The notes beneath the pieces are model-generated. The model worked only from the letters and a program-made list of their open reading frames with translations, had not been told where the DNA came from and did not search any database. A DNA stretch of 64,000 nt from Cyanoderma ruficeps (taxonomy: Eukaryota > Chordata > Aves > Passeriformes > Timaliidae), in the NCBI GenBank assembly GCA_008694505.1, contig VZDJ01000034.1, positions 1,286,534-1,350,533 of the forward strand. The letters run 5' to 3'. This document shows positions 37,901-49,303 of the stretch, in pieces. How positions within the stretch are numbered: position 1 is the stretch's first letter; each line of letters starts with the position of its first letter. Both the position numbers and the translations under genes were made by a program.

Positions 37901-40900
37901 ATAAAGGTCTCGGGAGGTCCCACACTAACCATGGACCTCCTGGCTTGAGCACGCTGCCATGAAGCCCACAGATTGCATCACCTTCTCACCAGCACTACTC
38001 CAAACCAGATCTCAGGAGCTAACAGTAGGACCAGATGGACTACAGCTGTGCCAAGAGGGATGGCTGTTTGGAAACAGCTCACAAATCAGAGGGGATCCCA
38101 CAGGCCTCTGAAAACCACTGCTGGCTGCTTTGCCATGAGCCTCAAAAGGCTGCCGGGAGGTGCCTGGGTTAACAGGGCTGCTCCACTGAGATCCTCTGGC
38201 TGAGCTGTGTTGCAATGCCTCTCTGACTCATCTGTTTCCTTCCAGTCACTGAAAATGGCCTCAGAGTTTGTACAGATGGTGCTTAATCCCCATTTGGACA
38301 ATAGGTGTTTGGACTTTTAAAGGACAATTACTGAAGGAAAGCAGGGGCAGGGAGAGAAGGGTGGGAGAGGGCACAGGCAGGACGACAGGATGCAGACCAG
38401 CAGGGCAGCAAGCCAGGCAGGGCTGAGCATCCAGCAGGGGTGAAGCCACAGGACAGGCATCCTGGTTTAGCCCACAGAGGCTCAAAGCAACAGTCGATGC
38501 TAAACCTCAGAGGCATGAGAACCAAGGGACCATGGCCACCCCAGAAACCTGAGTGTGCCTGGGGTTTTCAGTCCTTGACCTACCTGGCACAGAGCCCTCT
38601 CCCTGCACGTTGCCCTTGGGTAAGCAGCATGGTCATGGCTGCACGAAAGATGGTGGGAGGGTTGGTGGCTTCTTTCCAGGATAGCACCTGCTAGGACCCC
38701 TCCTGCCCCAGATCCCATCCAGCTCTGGGAAAGGACATCCCCTCACACCTGGATGGACAGCTGCTGCTGCAGGAGACAGGGGTGAAGCTGACCTGCTCAA
38801 AGGGGAATGATGGTGTGTCCAGCCTGCAAAGGTAAACACTCAGCAGCCCCCAACCTGCATACAGGGTTTGGGATCTAGCATGTCTAGAGGTCCCAGAAAC
38901 ACTCTGTACAACACACAGGGTGGTGCTTTCCAGGCCTCTCCACTCCTGCTTGCTCTCAGCTGTGCTCATATCAAGGTGAGTGAACTCTACCACCACCTCA
39001 GCACTGAAGCTATGGCAGGGACCAGGCACAGTGGAATGACAAGAATGAAGGGGGTCAGCTCATGCTTGAGCAAGGGAGAAGCCCTTCTGTGGGGCAAAAT
39101 CCTCCATTCCCACCAGTCAGGGCACTGTGGGACTTACAAACAAGAATGAGAGCAAACCTGGGTGAGCCAATACAGGAAGAACCAGCAGGGCTTAGCATGG
39201 GGATTTGGGGCTGGGAAAGCCTCTTACCCACCAGTTCTCCCTCTCCATCCTACAACAGATGATGTACAGCAGGGAAGGGGGTTGCTCTCCCTCCACCAGA
39301 AACAGAGCATTACATCTCAATACTGGGGCTCCTGAGAAACAGGGTCACAGCCAAAACACCTCCACTCCCTGCAGATTCACTGGGGCTTGATGCAGCCAGG
39401 AGAAGTGAGATACCAAAGTCCTGAGAGCACTGAGCAAAACAGCATGAGGCCAGCCTTCCTCAGCCATGCCTGCTGTCCCTATCAAGCATCCATTTGACAC
39501 AGCCCCACACTTCTGAAGCAATTAGCGGCTGAACTGAACCAATTCCCAGCACGGTGGGTCCAACACAAACAGCACAGGCTGGCCCATGCCCCACACCTCA
39601 TGCCTTTTGGAGGGCCTGGGTGTCCCTGCCAAGAGCAACACAAATAACCCACTGCTTCTCCAGGTTAAGAAGCGGCCCTGGAGGACTGGAGTGCGATGCC
39701 TGAGGCTGAACTCTGCTGCCGGCTCCTACGGCAACAGAAAAGCAGCCTCTGTTAAGGGGTGGCTCAGGAGGGAGGCAAGTACAAGGGTCTGTGTATGCAC
39801 TGCCTGTCCCGGGGGCCTGGGGAAGAGGCGTGAGGGTGGGGACAGGCAGCAAGGGAACCCCGAGCCAGGGCATGGGGGTGTTTCATGGAGAAGGTACTTG
39901 CAAATGGCACCTGCAGGGTGTTTATCAGCCCTGCCAAGGCTCCAGCAGCTGAAATAACAACTTGGGGAAAGGGGGAAAATGCTGCTGGGCCCCCTTGCCA
40001 CAGCCCTGCTTGGCTAGATGCTGCTGGGATGCAGGCCAGTGGGTCACCACAAAGATCAACCCATCCCCTCAGGAGCCAGGGATGTTCCTGGGCTTGGTGA
40101 CAGTCCCTGGCAGGGTTTTGGGATTCAGCTGAGGCCTCCTGCTCATGTTAGAATCACTCAGTGCAGCAGCACAAACAGGGTGGACAGGCTTTTCTGAGGC
40201 ACATCACGATTTTGGATGAAACAGGTTGAAACCAGGTCTGTCTTCTCCAGGGACATCATGTAACAATGAAGGGACCCAGGCTGCTCTCCAGGAGACTGAC
40301 AGCTGAGGACAGGAGGTGAAATGGCAGCAAACCCTGCCCCTTGGCATGCCAGCCTGCTTGGAGCTGTTTGGTACCAGGCACTGTGCAGCTGCTGCCAGGC
40401 CAAGATACCACTCGTGCATCCCCAGCAGGTCAGAGCTGCCTGTCTGGTCAAGTGTGCTGAGACAGCCACACCAGAGCTGGCACACCAGGACATGTTGGGA
40501 GCAGTGTGGGAGAGAAGTTGGTGGGGTTATGGTGATGCTGAGAACTGTCTTGCCTGGGATCAGCAGGTACTGGGGATCCCAGATGGCATCAGGGAAGCTG
40601 TGATCCCAGCGTGCCAGCTCCTCCTTGCCTTTCACTGTATGAGAGCTGTACTTGTCCCACCCAGCATCCATGCTAGGACATGGTTGGGATCATCTGCAGC
40701 CATCTGCTAGATGAGAGCTAAGAGCTATGTCACCAAGGAGTGTCCTCAACATTCACATTTCCCGTGTATGGCCAGGGACAAACCTTCCTTCTGTGGAGTC
40801 CCTTCAAGTACATTTGGGCAGGCAGGGGCTTGCTGCCCATCCTCCCCAACCAGCTCTGTGACCAAGCAGTGCAGTGACCATGACCCCTGAAGAGCTGGGG

Positions 40901-41526
40901 TCACACAGCCCATCTGGACACTGCTGCTGTGTCTCAGGGTCACAGTGCACACACAAGCCCTTGGCCCACAGACACTTGGTTCTCTGCCAGGAGCTGGGGT
41001 CTGTCCAGCCCCTGTTGCAGCACAGGGCCAGGGATCCACTCCAGTGTCCAGCCTGGCTCAGGAGACATTTCTACCCACACTGTAAAACCACAACTGTGCC
41101 CCAAGGGGGTAACAGAGAGGTCCCAGGGTCAAGCTGTTAAGCTCCTGTTTGTGTGGAGCTTTAAGCTGTCCTGTGATCCTGGCCAGGTATCCCCATGCTG
41201 GAGCACCTGGTGGCATTAAGCAAACTGTGCCTCAGTGCAGGTATCCCAAGGGACTGGGGGCTTCTAGCACCCAGAGGCTGCCAGCTGGCACAAAGCAGCC
41301 CCTTTACCACCCCTGCCCAGCCCTTGGGCTCCCTCCCATGGTGCCTGTGGGTGCCCAGAAACTTCCATAATGCATCTGCAAAGACATACAAGAAAATGTG
41401 AGGCAGCCAGGGTATAAACTAGCAGATGGATCGGGGTTGGGGGCAGGCTTGACAGCAGGAGAGCCAGACCACTATAACTGGCAGGACCAAGCTCTTCCTC
41501 AGCACTTACCCCAGGCAGCTGGGCTG
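34951..41526. other. Gene-poor intergenic DNA
   Basis: About 6.6 kb without a supported gene, RNA or recognised repeat. Open frames up to about 155 residues occur on both strands and overlap each other without splice sites or family features, so they are not reported as genes. A few CpGs cluster at 39660-39880, too weak to call. Confidence 0.5.
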
Positions 41527-42548
41527 GGAAGAAGAGCCAGAAAGAGGATCTGGAAAAGGACAGGTCTGCCAGCCTGACTATAGGGCAAACAATGTTGAGT
41601 GCTATCACACAGCATATACAGGACAACCAAAGGATCAGACACAGCCAGCAGGGTTATGAAGGGCAGAGTTAGGAAGGGCAGGTCCTGCTTGACCAACCTT
41701 CTCTTCTTTTATGACCAGGTGACCCACCTAGAGAACTAGGGGAAGGCTGTAAATGTTACCTGGACTTCAACAAAGCCTTTGACACGGGGTCCCATGGATA
41801 CTCCTGGAAAAGCTGGCAGCCCACAGCTTGGACAGGCACATCTTCACTGAGGGAAAATGAACTGGCTGACAGCCAGGCCCAGAGAGTGGTGGTGAATGGT
41901 GCTGCATCCAGCTGGTGGCCAGTCACTAATGGTGTCCTCCAGGGACCAGTGTTGGGCCCAGCCCTGTTTAATATCTTTACTGTTGATCTGGATGAGGTCA
42001 TCAAGTGTACCCTCCATAAATTCATGGACAAGACCAAGTTGGGTCAGAGTGTTTATCTGCTGGAGGGTAGGGAGGCCCTGCAGAGGGATCTGGACAGGCT
42101 GGATAAATGGGTGGGGACCATGGGCATGAGGTTCAACAAGACCAAGTGCTGGGTCCTGCACCTTGGCCACAATAACCACATGCAGCACTCCAGGCTGAGG
42201 CAGTTCACAAAGGACATTGAGGGGCTGGAGCAGGTCCAGAGAAGAGCAACAAAGCTGATGAAGAGTCTAGAGTCCTGTGAGGAGCAGCTGAGGGACCTGG
42301 AGGGGCTCAGCCTGGAGAAAAGGAGGCTCAGAGGGGACCTTCTTGCTTTCTACAACTCCCTGACAGGAGGGTGTAGCCAGGTGGGGGGTCAGGCTCTGCT
42401 CCCAGGCAACCAGCCCAGGGAGGTGGTGGAGTCACTGTCCCTGGGGGTGTTTAAGGCACTCAGTGCCATGGCCCAGTTGACATGATGGCGTTCATAGGTT
42501 GGACTCAATGGTCTCAGAGGTCTTTCCAACTTATCTGATTCTGTGATT
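41527..42548 (+). mobile_element. CR1 LINE fragment with degenerate reverse transcriptase
   Basis: This is the longest CR1 copy in the window. It starts within the reverse transcriptase region of ORF2 (a string equivalent to 'CLTN' and '[10 protein letters not shown]' around 41690-41790), continues through [19 protein letters not shown] (41925-41980), and ends in the CR1 3' UTR with 'ggtctcagaggtctttccaac'. The copy is dead: it is 5' truncated and the frame breaks near 41800. The catalytic aspartate pair usually seen as F/Y-A-D-D before TKLG reads F-M-D-K here, and a block between the RT end and the 3' UTR is missing at about 42200. An open frame of 199 residues remains at 41886-42485 by chance survival. 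Confidence 0.92.
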
Positions 42549-45371
42549 TCATGCTTCAATGTCTCCTCAGTGTATTCCAGTATGCCCAATGGCTGGGGCT
42601 GGGCTGCTGGCCTATCTCCAGGGTCTTATCCTCAGCAGGGGGGACAGGAGGATGAAGGAAGTCGTACGCACAAAACATGGCTGGAGATGGTCTATACAAA
42701 TGCCACAGCAATGGCAGCTTATTTTGGGAATGTTGTGCAGGCAGCTGAACTCCAAGGACATCTACCCATCAGATTCCCACCCTTCACAGACAAGGAAAGA
42801 GCCAAGGATGCAGAGGAATAAACCTCCAAAAGCCATGACTGAACAGAGTCTCCCTCAAACTCCAGGTCAGGTGGGACTGACCCAGCACACCACGGCATCA
42901 GCCCTGCCACAGAGCAGAGAGTGATTCCCTTGGAATTAGGGACCTGCTGCAACCACTGCTCAGGCTCGTGAGAGCTTAGGAAAAACAATATTTCCGTTCT
43001 GTCTTGGTTCCACAGATGCCAACACCTCCCCAAAATAGAGGAGAACCTCCCAGCCAGAGATGCCAATATACAGCCAGCCAGCCAGCTGGGTGTCAGCCTC
43101 TGGTGTTGGCTGTGTTGGGGGTGTCTGGTCCTTCAAGCTTTGACAGCACCTGTAGTAACCAAAATGATCCTTGTTGTCACTGCAGTGACATCAGGACAGA
43201 TTCATTCTGCCCATGCCCATGCCTTCCACCCAGCCCTCAGGAGGGAAGCACACAAGGAGCCAGGGCTGGCAAGCTCAGCGAGCAGATTCAGGGGCTTTTT
43301 GGATGGGACAGTGTCAAAAGACTGACAGACCCAGCTGCATACTAGAGCTCTGGTTCCCTGAGCTGTTCCCAGGAATGAAAACACAGCACAGACCTTCCCA
43401 AATCAACACCCTGGTCCCAAGGCATGCCCATGGGTCACCAGAGTCAGCAGTAGCTCCTCCAGTGTCACTTGTTTTCATGTTCCCCCTTATCCTCATTTTC
43501 CAAGACTCCAAGACCCAGTGTTGGTCTTTGGGTACATGCACCACTGATGCAAAGCTGCAGGATTGCTCAGGCACCAAGGAAGGAATCCAGGTCCCCCCAG
43601 CTTTCCTGGCGTGCCTTGGGAGTTGGTGCTGAGAGACAAGGGGATGAACACACTGCACATGGAGTCTCCCCCACAGCTCCAGCTGTGGCAGGACCTGCAG
43701 AGTGCACCTTGCTTTCCAGCATGACACTTCCAAACTCCATCCAAGACAGTAATAAAAGGCATCTGGCACATTGTCCTGCTGTAACCCCAGCCAGAAGCCA
43801 AACCCCTGCAGCCGTTCACTCCCCCCCACACCAGTGGGATCAGAGACAGGGTTGGAAAGGTAAAATCTGAAGAACTTGTGGGTTGAGATAAAGACAATTC
43901 AATAGGGAAACCAAAAGCCACACACACAAGCAAAGAGAAACAAAGAATTAATTCCTGCTTCCCGTGGGCAGGCAGGTATTCAACACCTCCAGCAGAGCAG
44001 GGGCCCCATCCCATGGAACAGCAGCTTGGGAAGACAAGTGCCATCACCCCTCAAATGTCCCCCCCTTCCTCCTTCTTCCCTCCAGCTTTATACACTGAGC
44101 ATGATGCCACGTGGTCTGGAATATCCCTTTGGTCAGTTTGGGTCACCTGTCCTGGCTGTGCCTCCTCCCAACCTCCCAGGCACCCCCAGCTCCTTCCCCA
44201 GCATGGCCTTAGGAAAAGCAGAAAAGGCCTTGGCCCTGTGCAAGCCCCACTCAACAATAACAAAAACATCCCTGGATTATCAACCCTGTGTTCAGCACAA
44301 ATCCAAAACACAGCCCCACACCAGCCACTATGAGGACAGTTAACTCCACCCAAAACCAGCACACAAAGACAGGGAATAACGTGGCTGTAGCTCAAGGGCT
44401 CTATTATCAGTACACAAATAGATGTCCCTCCTCAGAAGCAGGGGACAGGCAAGAAACAGACTGGAAATGTGGCTTCACTCATGACACTTATGCAGAGCAC
44501 ACCTGGAATAAAACCAGGGCACTGGGGCTGGGCTGTGATTCTGCCAGGTAAGGGAAAGGTGGGAGCCAGACTTACCTCCAACACAACCACCACCTTGGCA
44601 TCACTGCATCAGCAATGCACCTCTAAGTACACAAACAAGCTCTTCCACAGATTTAAAGCTGGGAAAGGGCACTGGACATCACCCTTGGCTCCAGTAATGG
44701 CATCGTACTTGGCTCAAAATGTTTTCAGCAGCTGCCATCACCCTGGAATTCCCCACAACAGAGATGATCAGTGCTCTACCCCCTTTCCACCATAAAAACT
44801 CTGCCTCAGAGGCAGTGTCCTGAGTCTCTGTGCTTTGGGAAGGGAGGCCACAGCCTCAGCTAACCCTCAGTCACACAGCAGGGGTGTCTGCCATTCCCTG
44901 CTCTCTTCATCAGGTTGGCCCCACATGGAGCAGAAGCAGCAGGCTGAGCAAGCAGCACCCTCAGCTCACAGTGTGCTGTGGGAAGTTTTAAACATCACAG
45001 CAGTAAACTGCACCTTCTGCAGATCTGGAGCCCCCTATGCAAACTTGGTTATCTTTACAGCCAAAGCTGCAATCTTCCCGAGAATGAAATCAGGTCTGTT
45101 AGACCAGGACTATTGTTTTCTAACCTAAATTGCTGTAGGTCACAGAAGGGGAGAGGAGGCAGAGATCTATGATCATCCATTGTCTGGGTGGGTTTGTTAG
45201 AAACAGTTTGACAGATTAACCCATGTTGGAGCCAGGCTGAAGCCAAGGCAGGATGAAACTAAAGGGGAGCAGAGTAAGGGGAAGGCAGTTGAATGAGGGG
45301 AGGTTGAGCCAGGAATCAAACTGCAGAGGCAGAGCCTGCACCATGCAGCGGGCAGAGACCCCAGGAAGGAC
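42549..45371. other. Intergenic DNA, nothing recognised
   Basis: No gene, RNA or repeat family was recognised apart from a tiny CAGC repeat near 43072-43088. Confidence 0.5.
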
Positions 45372-45632
45372 CAGGGCAAAATGGCTTTAAACTGAAAGAC
45401 AGCAGGCTTAGATTAGGTATTAGGGAGAAATTCTTCCCCCTGAGGGTGGTGAGGCCCTGGCACAGGTTGCCCAGAGAAGCTGTGGCTGTCCCATCCCTGG
45501 AAATGCTCAAGGCAGGTTGGATGGGGATTGGAGGACCTTGTCTAGTGGAAGGTGTCCCTGCCCATGGCAGGGGAGTGGAACAAGATGAGCTTTAAGGCCC
45601 CTTCCAGTCCAAATCAGTCTGCATTACTGTGA
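45372..45632 (+). mobile_element. CR1 LINE fragment, 3' end
   Basis: It shows typical CR1 3' UTR order in + orientation: 'agattaggtattagggagaa', 'gagggtggtgaggccctggc', 'ttgcccagagaagctgtggc', 'ggcaggttggatggggattg', then 'gagctttaaggccccttcc'. Of the 3'-end copies here it is one of the better preserved. It has no coding part. Confidence 0.9.
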
Positions 45633-46476
45633 AAAAACAGATGCCAGTGGCACCATGTGAAGGTGCCTTTCTGCATCCACTGCAAAGTTCATCACTGAAG
45701 GGTGGCACAAGCACTAAATGCACTCCACAGGTTCCACTAGCACTGCGGACACATCACAGGGCCCAGACCCTTCCTCTTTCCTACCAGGGTTACAAGTGGA
45801 TGTCTACACATACCTCAGGCAGACCAGGTTGCCCCAGGCAAATCATGGCCTATTCTGTCTCCATACAGGGTTGGGGACCAGGACAGGACACGAGGTCAAA
45901 GCTCACACTTCCAAAAGCCCATCAAGCAATATAATCCTGTCTTCAAAGCAATACTGCTCTCTAATCATGGCAGCTGAGCTCCAGCCAGACACCACAGCCA
46001 GGTTTTCAAAGGTATTTCAGTTCCTCATCATACAGATTGAAGTCTGGAGGGATTTTCAGAGGCACCTTAGTATATGCATCCATCAAGACCCTGAATTACT
46101 CAGGCATCTCAAAAGTCTCCTGCTCTGCTGCAGCAACAGCCATGTCCCCATGTTCCCTGGCCAGTATCTGTAACTGGTAGCAGCTCTTCCCTGTCCCATG
46201 AAACCTTGCCACACTCCAGCTTCATCAATTTCAGCAGACAGAACACGCTCCCACTCTTCCATTGAACCTTGAGCCTGAAAACTCAAGCAGCACCTTCTGT
46301 TCATGCAAGAAAGGCAAAAGGCCCAGGAGCCAAAGCTGGGGAGAGGCACTGGTCTGCTGGCAGTGTACTCCCTCAGATAGGTTTGTCCCATCCAGCTCAT
46401 AGCAGTTTCTCTGAGCAGAGGCCAAACCACCCCACGTTCACCAGGGCTAAAGACAACAGGGGACTGCACTGAAGGG
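45633..46476. other. Intergenic DNA, nothing recognised
   Basis: No gene or repeat was recognised between two CR1 copies. Confidence 0.5.
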
Positions 46477-46507
46477 ATCTATGTCTATGTCTATGTCTAT
46501 ATCTATA
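46477..46507. repeat. Short ATGTCT-type microsatellite
   Basis: About three to four imperfect copies of a six-base TCTATG unit pass into TCTATA. It would be read as a Met-Ser string, which is not a gene. Confidence 0.8.
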
Positions 46508-46542
46508 GACAGGGTGTCTGGGCAGCGTTCTACTCACCCTGG

Positions 46543-46881
46543 ATCATGGAACACCCTAAGCTGGAAGGCATCCACAAGGATCATTGAGTTCAGCCCTTGG
46601 TGTGCAGAGGACATCCCCAACAATCCCACCCTGTGCCTGAACGCCTTTTTCAGCTCCTGGAGCTCTGGCAGCCTTGGGGCCATGACTATTCCCTGGGGAG
46701 CCTGTTCAGTGCCCCACCACCTTATGGGAGCAGAATCTTTTCCTAACATCCAGCCTTAACTTCCCCTGACAGAGCTTCATGCCATTTCCTCAGGACTGGT
46801 CACTGGTCACCAGAGAGCAGAAATCAACACCTGCCTCTCCAATACCCCTTGTGAGGAAGCTGTGGACTGCAATAAGGTCTT
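46543..46881 (-). mobile_element. CR1 LINE fragment, reverse orientation
   Basis: The + strand shows the reversed CR1 3' region: 'aaggatcattgagttcagcc', 'tgcctgaacgcctttttca', 'gcctgttcagtgccccacc', 'cctaacatccagccttaac' and 'caacacctgcctctcc'. The element is therefore on the - strand. It lacks the very 3' tip and all of the coding part. Confidence 0.88.
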
Positions 46882-47624
46882 GGATTGGGGTACCGTGCCC
46901 ATAAAGCACTCCATGGGGACACAGTCACAGAGGATATGCTTGCTTAGCAGCCAGGGAGACTCAGGGAAACCCAAACTGCTCAGCAGAGTTGAACAAACTA
47001 CTGCACTAAATCCCCAAGCCTCTGTCCTCTTCCTTCTGGTCCTCTGTTAACCAGGGCTGGGTTCATCCGGAGGAAGCCAAAACCAACACCAGCAGCAGTG
47101 GGAGCACAGCTGGATGTGGCTTGCTCAGCCGACACTGCAGCTCCAGCACAGCTGTAAACAGCTCAGCAGTTTGTGCACGCCCCAGTATTGATGTTATACA
47201 AAGGAGCTGGAAATGTAAATGATTGCACTGGACCCACAGCCAGTGGTTGCAGCAAAAATAAATCCCATTCCTCCAGCCCTCTTCTTGGCACTGGAGCCAA
47301 GGACCAGGCTGGCCAGGAACGAGCAAAGCCTTTACGTGTTTGCCATCTAGTGGGCTGGAGACAACCTGACATGGGCTGTCCTGAGGCAGCCAGAACTCAC
47401 CTCTGCCTGGGCCATGGCAGTGTCCCCGTTCAGGCCCGTGATACGCAGGCAAGACAGCGGGGTGGATCAGCACCTTGCAAAGCATCCTGAGGATGAGAGC
47501 CCAGCTCTCATCTCTGTCCCCAGAGAACGTGGCTGGGGACAACATCCATCAGGGCAAGGGGGCTGTGCTTATGTGGTGAGAGCCCAAAAATCCACCCCAG
47601 GCAGCTAGGGTGGTACCAGCACAG
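46882..47624. other. Intergenic DNA between CR1 copies
   Basis: No gene was recognised. Confidence 0.5.
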
Positions 47625-48104
47625 CCAACACCACAAACTGGGTGGGAGTGTGGATCTGCTGGAGGGCAGGAAGGCTCTGCAGAGGTATCAGGACAGGCTG
47701 GATTGATGGGCCAAGGCCAATTGCACAAGGTTCAACAAGGCCAAGTGCCGGGTCCTGAACTTAGGTCACACCAAACCCAGGCAGTGCTCCAGGCAGGCAG
47801 GAAGTCTGGAAAGCTGCTGGGCAGGAAAGGACCTGGGGCTGCAGAACGTGAGCCAGTGTGTGCCCAGGTGGGCAAGAGGCCAAAGGCAAAGCAGGACCAG
47901 GCAGTGACGGTTCCTCTGTGCTGGGCACTGGTGAGACCCCACCTCAAATCCTGGGGTCAGCTCTGGGCTCCTCGTGACAGGAAAGACACTGAGGGGCTGG
48001 AGTGTGTCCAGAGAAGGGAATGGAGCTGGGAAAGGGTCTGGGGAACCAGGAGCAGCTGAGGAAGGTGGGGGGCCTCAGGCTGGAGAAAAGGAGCTCAGAG
48101 GTGG
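47625..48104 (+). mobile_element. CR1 LINE internal fragment
   Basis: The sequence follows the end of the CR1 reverse transcriptase region ('ctgctggagggcaggaagg', 'aggttcaacaaggccaagtg', 'cgggtcctgaacttaggtca') and the segment after it ('gcactggtgagaccccacct', 'tggagtgtgtccagagaagg'). It stops before the 3' UTR. Frameshifts and stops break the reading frame. Orientation is +. Confidence 0.9.
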
Positions 48105-48404
48105 CACAGTCATCCTGCATGTGACAGGAAAATGGAAAACTACTGACCCAAATGCTGGATTTGATCTCAGGTAAAGCCCCATGACCAGAGGAGGGGACCC
48201 CATGATGAGGTTGTCTGCACAGGCCCCAGTGACTCACATGCTGAGCAGCAGTGAGAAATTCCAGATTATTTCCTGCAGCCAATTCCATCTCTGCCTGTTC
48301 CCCCACTGCACAAAAGCGACAAATTCCCATGTTATCCAAGCACATCCCAAATAAGCGATCAGTATGTCAAACAAGGAAAGAAGACGCTGTGCAAAACATT
48401 GTCA

Positions 48405-48511
48405 GGTTTATTTTAAACAGGCTTTAGCTATCAGCCACGACCTTTTGGTTTGCCCTCGTTTGCCAGAGGAGACTCATTTTTTCTTCCGTTTTTCCCTTTT
48501 TTTTTTTTCAT
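48405..48511 (-). other. Possible transcript 3' end on the - strand
   Basis: On the - strand a short Lys/Gly-rich frame runs from an ATG at 48511 to a TGA at 48431-48433. It contains a run of four Lys codons and ends in KPKGRG. An AATAAA poly(A) signal follows about 20 bases later (48407-48412 on the + strand as TTTATT), with T/G-rich DNA beyond. I do not recognise the peptide. It could be the tail of an unannotated transcript, a decayed retrocopy or chance. Confidence 0.25.
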
Positions 48512-49142
48512 TATTTCAAAGGAAGTAAAAAAAGGCTTGCAGCCTCAAGCATCCCTGGAGCTTGGGTACCACTGCCAGAAACTGTGCAAAAGCCCACATG
48601 TATCTGCCTGAGGCAAAACATACAGCCAGCCTGCCTCACTTAGGCTTGATGGGGTTATTTCTTCATCCTGAAATCCAAAAGACACCCCAGCCCTGGTATA
48701 AATGGTATAAATACCATGCCTACAGCAATACCTACCTGATTTACAGCTGGAGCTCCCCTCCTGGTGTGAAAGATGAGCTGGAAAATGCAGCTTCAACCTT
48801 GTGCTTCAGAGGCAGATCCCTGGAAAGCTGCTGTTACTGCTGCACACTCCTGTGAGCTGGGCTGAACAGAGGGAACACAGGACGAGACTGTCCCACCCAC
48901 AGCAAACCCCAACAGCGAGTAAAGGGACCCATGTCACACCAGTTGTGTTCACAGATCTCTGATTCGCTCTACAGGAGCCACTGAGCTCCAGTTTCTGTCA
49001 CACACAATCCTGGAAAACTGAGCAGGCCTTATCTTCCACCAGGATCCAACCCCAGACGGAGTCAAAGCTCAATCAACACTTGTTACCTCACCCTTTGCTG
49101 GCACAAGAGTCCAGCTCTGAAGTAGGGCTAAATGCCTCCAGG
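48512..49142. other. Intergenic DNA, nothing recognised
   Basis: No gene or repeat family was recognised here. Confidence 0.5.
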
Positions 49143-49303
49143 GACCTGGAAAAGCTGTGGCTGCCCCATTCCTGGAAGCGTTCAAGGCCAGGCTGGACAG
49201 GAAAAACCTGGTCTAGTGGAAGGTATTCCTGCCCATGGCAGGAGATTGGAACTAAATTATCTTCCAGGTTTCTTCAAATCCAAACAACTTTAGGACTCTA
49301 CGA
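49143..49303 (+). mobile_element. CR1 LINE fragment, 3' end
   Basis: It matches the CR1 3' end in + orientation: 'ctggaaaagctgtggctgcc', 'gcgttcaaggccaggctgga', 'cctggtctagtggaaggt', 'gcccatggcaggagattgga'. It ends in the eroded 'aactttaggactctacgat' that replaces the usual terminal repeat. Confidence 0.88.

Noticed and set aside
41886..42485. 199-residue protein as a host gene
   Set aside because: The sequence is the reverse transcriptase tail of a CR1 LINE, with the catalytic site lost and the 3' UTR read through.
46477..46507. Met-Ser repeat peptide
   Set aside because: It is the translation of a microsatellite, not a gene.
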